Assembly: GCA_018656855.1 (NCBI GenBank)
Contig: JABHYP010000293.1
Location: forward strand, 1 to 6,958
Reading direction: 5' to 3'
From: Candidatus Latescibacterota bacterium
Lineage (GTDB): Bacteria > Latescibacterota > Latescibacteria > Latescibacterales > Latescibacteraceae
DNA: 6,958 nt
Below, one piece after another: positions 4,801-6,958 of this stretch. The notes under the pieces were generated by a model. It was not told the origin of the DNA. It saw only the letters and a program-made list of their open reading frames with translations, and ran no database searches. How positions within the stretch are numbered: position 1 is the first letter of the stretch; each line of letters starts with the position of its first letter. A program made the position numbers and the translations under genes.

Positions 4801-4885
4801 GTTATCAAATTCTATCTTCTATACCTCTTATCCGTCTTCTTTAAATGTGGCTGTTTCTGTTCGAAGAATTTGCAGACGCCGCTAT
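4801..4885 (-). pseudogene. Decayed third copy of leader plus GLDNIP gene start
   Basis: GGCTGTTTCTGT (4849-4860) and GCAGACGCCGC (4872-4882) form a degenerate version of the leader stem around TCGAAGAATTT. Toward lower coordinates the minus strand reads AAGAGGTATAGAAG, a ribosome-site-like segment, then ATAGAATTTGATAAC. The intact gene has ATGGGACTAGATAAC at the same place. The start codon is ATA and the frame stops at TGA after five codons, so it is a relic. Confidence 0.5.
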
Positions 4886-4910
4886 TCTTTGATTCCTCGA
4901 GTCCATATTC

Positions 4911-4924
4911 GAAGCATTTATATA
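4911..4924 (+). promoter_or_regulatory. Archaeal BRE/TATA promoter of the zinc-ribbon gene
   Basis: GAAGCA followed by TTTATATA (4917-4924) matches the archaeal BRE and TATA consensus. The expected RNA start is about 4943-4949, 13 to 19 bases before the ATG at 4962. Confidence 0.65.
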
Positions 4925-4932
4925 CTATCGTT

Positions 4933-4952
4933 ACCTCAGTTATTGTTGAGGT
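4933..4952 (+). promoter_or_regulatory. Inverted repeat over the transcription start and ribosome binding site
   Basis: ACCTCA (4933-4938) and TGAGGT (4947-4952) are perfect inverted repeats around an 8-base spacer, located between the TATA box and the start codon. The right half contains the GAGGTGAT ribosome binding site. It could be an operator at the start site, for example bound by the zinc-ribbon protein itself, or an RNA hairpin hiding the ribosome site if transcription starts upstream of 4933. Confidence 0.5.
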
Positions 4953-4961
4953 GATGTTGTT

Positions 4962-5108
4962 ATGGGCCGACCTTTTAAGTGTCCGTATTGTGGTGGTATG
5001 AAGACTCATTGGAAAGGGTATAGGAAAACTCTTAAGGGATTGAAACGTATCCGTCGTTGTCGCGGTTGTATGCGTCGTTGGACGACGAGGATAATTTTGA
5101 AGTGTTGA
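4962..5108 (+). CDS. Zinc-ribbon protein, 48 aa, probable DNA-binding regulator
   Basis: ATG 4962 follows a strong GAGGTGAT site (4948-4955). The product begins MGRPFKCPYCGG and has a second cysteine pair in RRCRGCMRRWTTR. The cysteines at 7, 10, 33 and 36 form a CPYC...CRGC four-cysteine ribbon. It carries more than ten basic residues and almost no acidic ones, as expected for nucleic-acid binding. The MGRPF-CPYCG start followed by a basic hairpin and C-x-x-C is a layout I associate with small zinc ribbons of archaeal elements and with the N-terminal ribbons of some transposases and NrdR-like repressors. The length is complete for a stand-alone ribbon. It is a single-gene unit with its own promoter and a terminator hairpin 3 bases after the stop. 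An autoregulated repressor is a reasonable inference. Confidence 0.8.
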   Translation: MGRPFKCPYCGGMKTHWKGYRKTLKGLKRIRRCRGCMRRWTTRIILKC

Positions 5109-5110
5109 AT

Positions 5111-5141
5111 GGCCTGGAAATAGTTACTTTTCGGGCCTTTT
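5111..5141 (+). terminator. Terminator hairpin after the zinc-ribbon gene
   Basis: GGCC (5111-5114) pairs with GGCC (5134-5137). After one mismatch, GGAAA (5116-5120) pairs with TTTTC (5128-5132) around a 7-base loop. TTTT follows at 5138-5141. It is just downstream of the stop codon. Confidence 0.6.
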
Positions 5142-5246
5142 GTTAATTAATGGCTTTCCTGCCCGTTATATCAATGTAAGGCAATGGAGATAGTGTCTTA
5201 AACAAGTTGGGTATGCTGCGTTATTACCATAGAAACTTAACTATCA

Positions 5247-5258
5247 ATTAATATTAAT
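5247..5258 (+). promoter_or_regulatory. 12-bp AT palindrome just before the ribosome site of the right-hand operon
   Basis: ATTAATATTAAT is a perfect palindrome ending two bases before GGAGG (5261-5265). It could be an operator or part of an AT-rich promoter, but AT-only palindromes arise easily by chance. Between 5142 and 5246 I see no gene and no convincing TATA box at the expected distance. Confidence 0.3.
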
Positions 5259-5274
5259 ATGGAGGATTTTATTC

Positions 5275-5673
5275 ATGATTTTTCCTTTCTTTTTCGGAGG
5301 ACGGAGAGGATCTTTTAACGCTAACTATTCTGTAAATCTCCCACGCGGAGTGGTTACTGATGTTCTTCGTGAGTTTTGCAAGAGTAGGAAATCGTTGCTT
5401 AAGAGTAACGAGTATGCCGGTCAGTCAGGTATCCCTATCCTGCAGGATGATCTCGATAAGTGTCTGGGGATAATGACAGGATTGGTTAATCAAAAGATTA
5501 CTGATTCGAAGATTCAAAGGCTAAGACTTGAAAAACGTATTCACATGCTAAAGACGGAGCTTTCCCGCCCCGTGACTTTTCAAAATACTGCCGAAAATCC
5601 ACCTTCAATAATTGATGAAATCGTACTATTGAAGGATAAAATCATTTCTTTGAAAGAAAGGAAAACATTATGA
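5275..5673 (+). CDS. Hypothetical protein, 132 aa, with coiled-coil C terminus
   Basis: ATG 5275 is preceded by GGAGG at 5261-5265. The product starts with a short hydrophobic patch (MIFPFFFGG) followed by RRGSFNANYSVNLPRG, which may associate with membrane or be part of a virion or envelope complex. Residues about 60-132 are rich in heptad-like leucine and isoleucine (DSKIQRLRLEKRIHMLKTEL and IDEIVLLKDKIISLKERK), suggesting a coiled coil in two segments. I recognise no family. Its TGA overlaps the ATG of the following membrane-protein gene by four bases, so translation of the two is coupled and their products probably act together. Confidence 0.75.
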   Translation: MIFPFFFGGRRGSFNANYSVNLPRGVVTDVLREFCKSRKSLLKSNEYAGQSGIPILQDDLDKCLGIMTGLVNQKITDSKIQRLRLEKRIHMLKTELSRPVTFQNTAENPPSIIDEIVLLKDKIISLKERKTL

Positions 5674-6770
5674 CCACAGTAGCTGTCACTGATTCCATCA
5701 TTGCTGATAATTATCACAAAGCATTGAATTATCTGAAAGCTCATGGCTGGTTTCCATATATAGTGATGGGTTTCTGGACAATGGTCTTCATTGTCTCAGT
5801 CATTGTTGATTACAGCATCTCATTTGATTATTTCTATCATCAGAAGATGAATGACTTTGGAGAAGTTCCGCCAGAATTAATGAAAATTATTTATGCGAAG
5901 GCTTGTCTCGGATTAAGCTTTATAGTGCTGTTGAAAGCCTCTTTTGTCATGTTTCATCGGAATTTTCAGTACCTGGTATTCCTGTGTATTTTTTTCGTCT
6001 GTGTGATCGTCTCGATCAATATCGGTAAAGCTCAGATTTATCCAGTGATTTATGATAATGCTAAAGCTAAATATGCTGATGCTGATGGCTCAGCAGATGC
6101 TTTCAGCGAGTGGATCAGTGAGACGGATAAGAAACCCGGGAAGGATGAAAACGATAATAACGATTCTACCGAGTTTCTTGAAGATCAACTGGGGATGATT
6201 TCCATTGTTAAAGCTTCAAAATGGTACGCCTTCGCCTTCCCGCTTTTTGCCTTTATGGGATTGGTCGCTGTTTTGCAATTATCGAAGGTATCTAAGGTTG
6301 TCGGAACGTTGAACCGGGCTCGGCACTATGTTTCTCGTTATCAGTTGCTTGAAAGATCAGAACAAGTCATTGGAGGTACTAATAGTACCGAGCAATGCCT
6401 GGTTAAAAACCGTCAAATCCTTTATCGCGCCGCGCAAGAAGAAGTCAGAGCGGCATATTCATGTGGATTGAGACTGATTCAAAAGCGACTAAGTGATTTA
6501 ATAGTGTACGGGGAAAAGAATGAAGCATTTTCAATCTATTCGTTTTGGCAGAAATACAAACCAATTCGAATTCACCCAATGAATATAGAGGAAACAAAGG
6601 AGATCATCAGGAAAGCTGAGGAATCATTAGATAATATCAAGCTCATTGAAATAAATAATGATGACGAAGAGAAAAGTCAAAGTAAGGTTACTGACAGAAC
6701 CGATTCTGAAGATTTCATTCCCTGTGATTGTTTTAATGCTGCTATTGAATCTGTTTTTGAGGAGGAATAA
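5670..6770 (+). CDS. Membrane protein, 366 aa, four helices with large cytosolic-type tail
   Basis: ATG 5670 overlaps the stop of the preceding gene (ATGA). Predicted membrane helices lie near residues 28-47, 75-95, 99-118 and 184-204. The loop between helices 3 and 4 (about 120-182) is very acidic, with runs of Asp and Asn such as GKDENDNNDSTEF, and is probably extracellular. The final 160 residues are soluble and helical (NRARHYVSRYQLLERSE, QEEVRAAYSCGLRLIQKRL, IEETKEIIRKAEESLDNI), ending in an acidic tail with CDCF. I do not recognise a family. Position between a coiled-coil protein and an exported protein with a von Willebrand A-like start suggests a membrane complex, for example of a virion or a secretion or conjugation apparatus. 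Stop is TAA, one base before the next start. Confidence 0.8.
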   Translation: MTTVAVTDSIIADNYHKALNYLKAHGWFPYIVMGFWTMVFIVSVIVDYSISFDYFYHQKMNDFGEVPPELMKIIYAKACLGLSFIVLLKASFVMFHRNFQYLVFLCIFFVCVIVSINIGKAQIYPVIYDNAKAKYADADGSADAFSEWISETDKKPGKDENDNNDSTEFLEDQLGMISIVKASKWYAFAFPLFAFMGLVAVLQLSKVSKVVGTLNRARHYVSRYQLLERSEQVIGGTNSTEQCLVKNRQILYRAAQEEVRAAYSCGLRLIQKRLSDLIVYGEKNEAFSIYSFWQKYKPIRIHPMNIEETKEIIRKAEESLDNIKLIEINNDDEEKSQSKVTDRTDSEDFIPCDCFNAAIESVFEEE

Positions 6771-6771
6771 A

Positions 6772-6958
6772 ATGAGAAATCTACTGATTATTTTGTTCGT
6801 GATTGTGTTGTTTGCAATCTCTATTGTCCAGAGTGCTGATGGGGATGCTGTCCAACGCGAGCATGTATTTATTCTTGTTGATCTGAGCGATTCAGCGCTA
6901 CATGTGAATAACGAATTATTCGCCAGAAAAGCAGCACAATACATCGGGAGCATTATTG
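6772..6958 (+). CDS. Exported protein resembling a von Willebrand A domain, 3' end cut by window
   Basis: ATG 6772 follows GGAGGAATAAA. The 62 visible codons begin with a signal peptide or membrane anchor (MRNLLIILFVIVLFAISIVQ), then SADGDAVQREHVFILVDLSDSAL. The strand HVFILVDLSDSA fits the first strand and D-x-S-x-S metal site of von Willebrand A domains (D-L-S-D-S), and the following helix contains LFARKAAQYIG. The domain would lie outside the cell. It is the third gene of the coupled plus-strand unit. Only the start is visible, so the domain call is tentative. Confidence 0.55.
   Translation, partial: MRNLLIILFVIVLFAISIVQSADGDAVQREHVFILVDLSDSALHVNNELFARKAAQYIGSII

Noticed and set aside
4812..5009. 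A minus-strand 65-codon frame across the zinc-ribbon promoter.
   Set aside because: It runs antisense to the zinc-ribbon gene and its promoter, and its end falls in the decayed leader copy. No ribosome site supports it.
1..6958. A CRISPR array or regular tandem repeat array.
   Set aside because: The repeats seen are two or three dispersed leader copies hundreds of bases apart, with no regular spacing or spacers, and no cas-like gene is present.

Overview
The window looks like part of an accessory or mobile element (virus, plasmid or integrated relative), probably archaeal. The archaeal signs are near-consensus TATA boxes (TTTATATA at 4917-4924; TTTATAT preceded by GAAAGA at 2515-2527; TATATATA at 2581-2588), purine-rich GAGGTGAT-type ribosome binding sites, oligo-T tracts after one gene block, and dense short genes of unfamiliar families. 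A methanogen-type host that decodes UAG as pyrrolysine would explain the most interesting gene. This host assignment is inference; no rRNA or complete tRNA gene is present to confirm it.

Layout. (1) Positions 1-1292, plus strand: the 3' part of a replication-relaxation-like gene, followed by a five-helix membrane protein. (2) 1293-1671: a gene-free convergent region with several hairpins and three T tracts. (3) 1672-4600, minus strand: an array of seven small genes. From promoter-proximal to distal these are a cysteine-containing GLDNIP protein (4527 down to 4045, with an in-frame TAG), a 52-residue ORF, a chimeric ORF of 144 residues, a 90-residue protein, a 128-residue protein, a 140-residue protein and a 98-residue protein. 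Most transcription or translation units in this array are preceded by a stem-loop leader, and two of the leaders are copies of one another. (4) 4600-4960: a divergent region with a decayed third leader copy, a tRNA T-arm-like hairpin and a strong archaeal promoter. (5) 4962-5108, plus strand: a 48-residue zinc-ribbon protein with its own hairpin and terminator. (6) 5275 to the window end, plus strand: a tightly coupled three-gene unit made of a small coiled-coil protein, a four-helix membrane protein and the start of an exported protein resembling a von Willebrand A domain.

The main observation is that the GLDNIP gene is interrupted by one in-frame TAG after codon 126. The frame then continues for 33 codons to TAA. 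The segment after the TAG has a second copy in the next gene, and the two copies differ almost only at synonymous positions. The downstream part therefore appears to be, or recently to have been, translated. No other gene ending inside the window uses TAG as its stop. Pyrrolysine insertion or another form of UAG readthrough is the most attractive explanation; a recent nonsense mutation is the main alternative.

How the genes work together is largely unknown. The left block fits DNA mobilisation or replication. The right block fits a membrane-associated structural or secretion-like module. The middle array looks like variable accessory genes, possibly nucleic-acid binding, that has undergone local duplication and decay.
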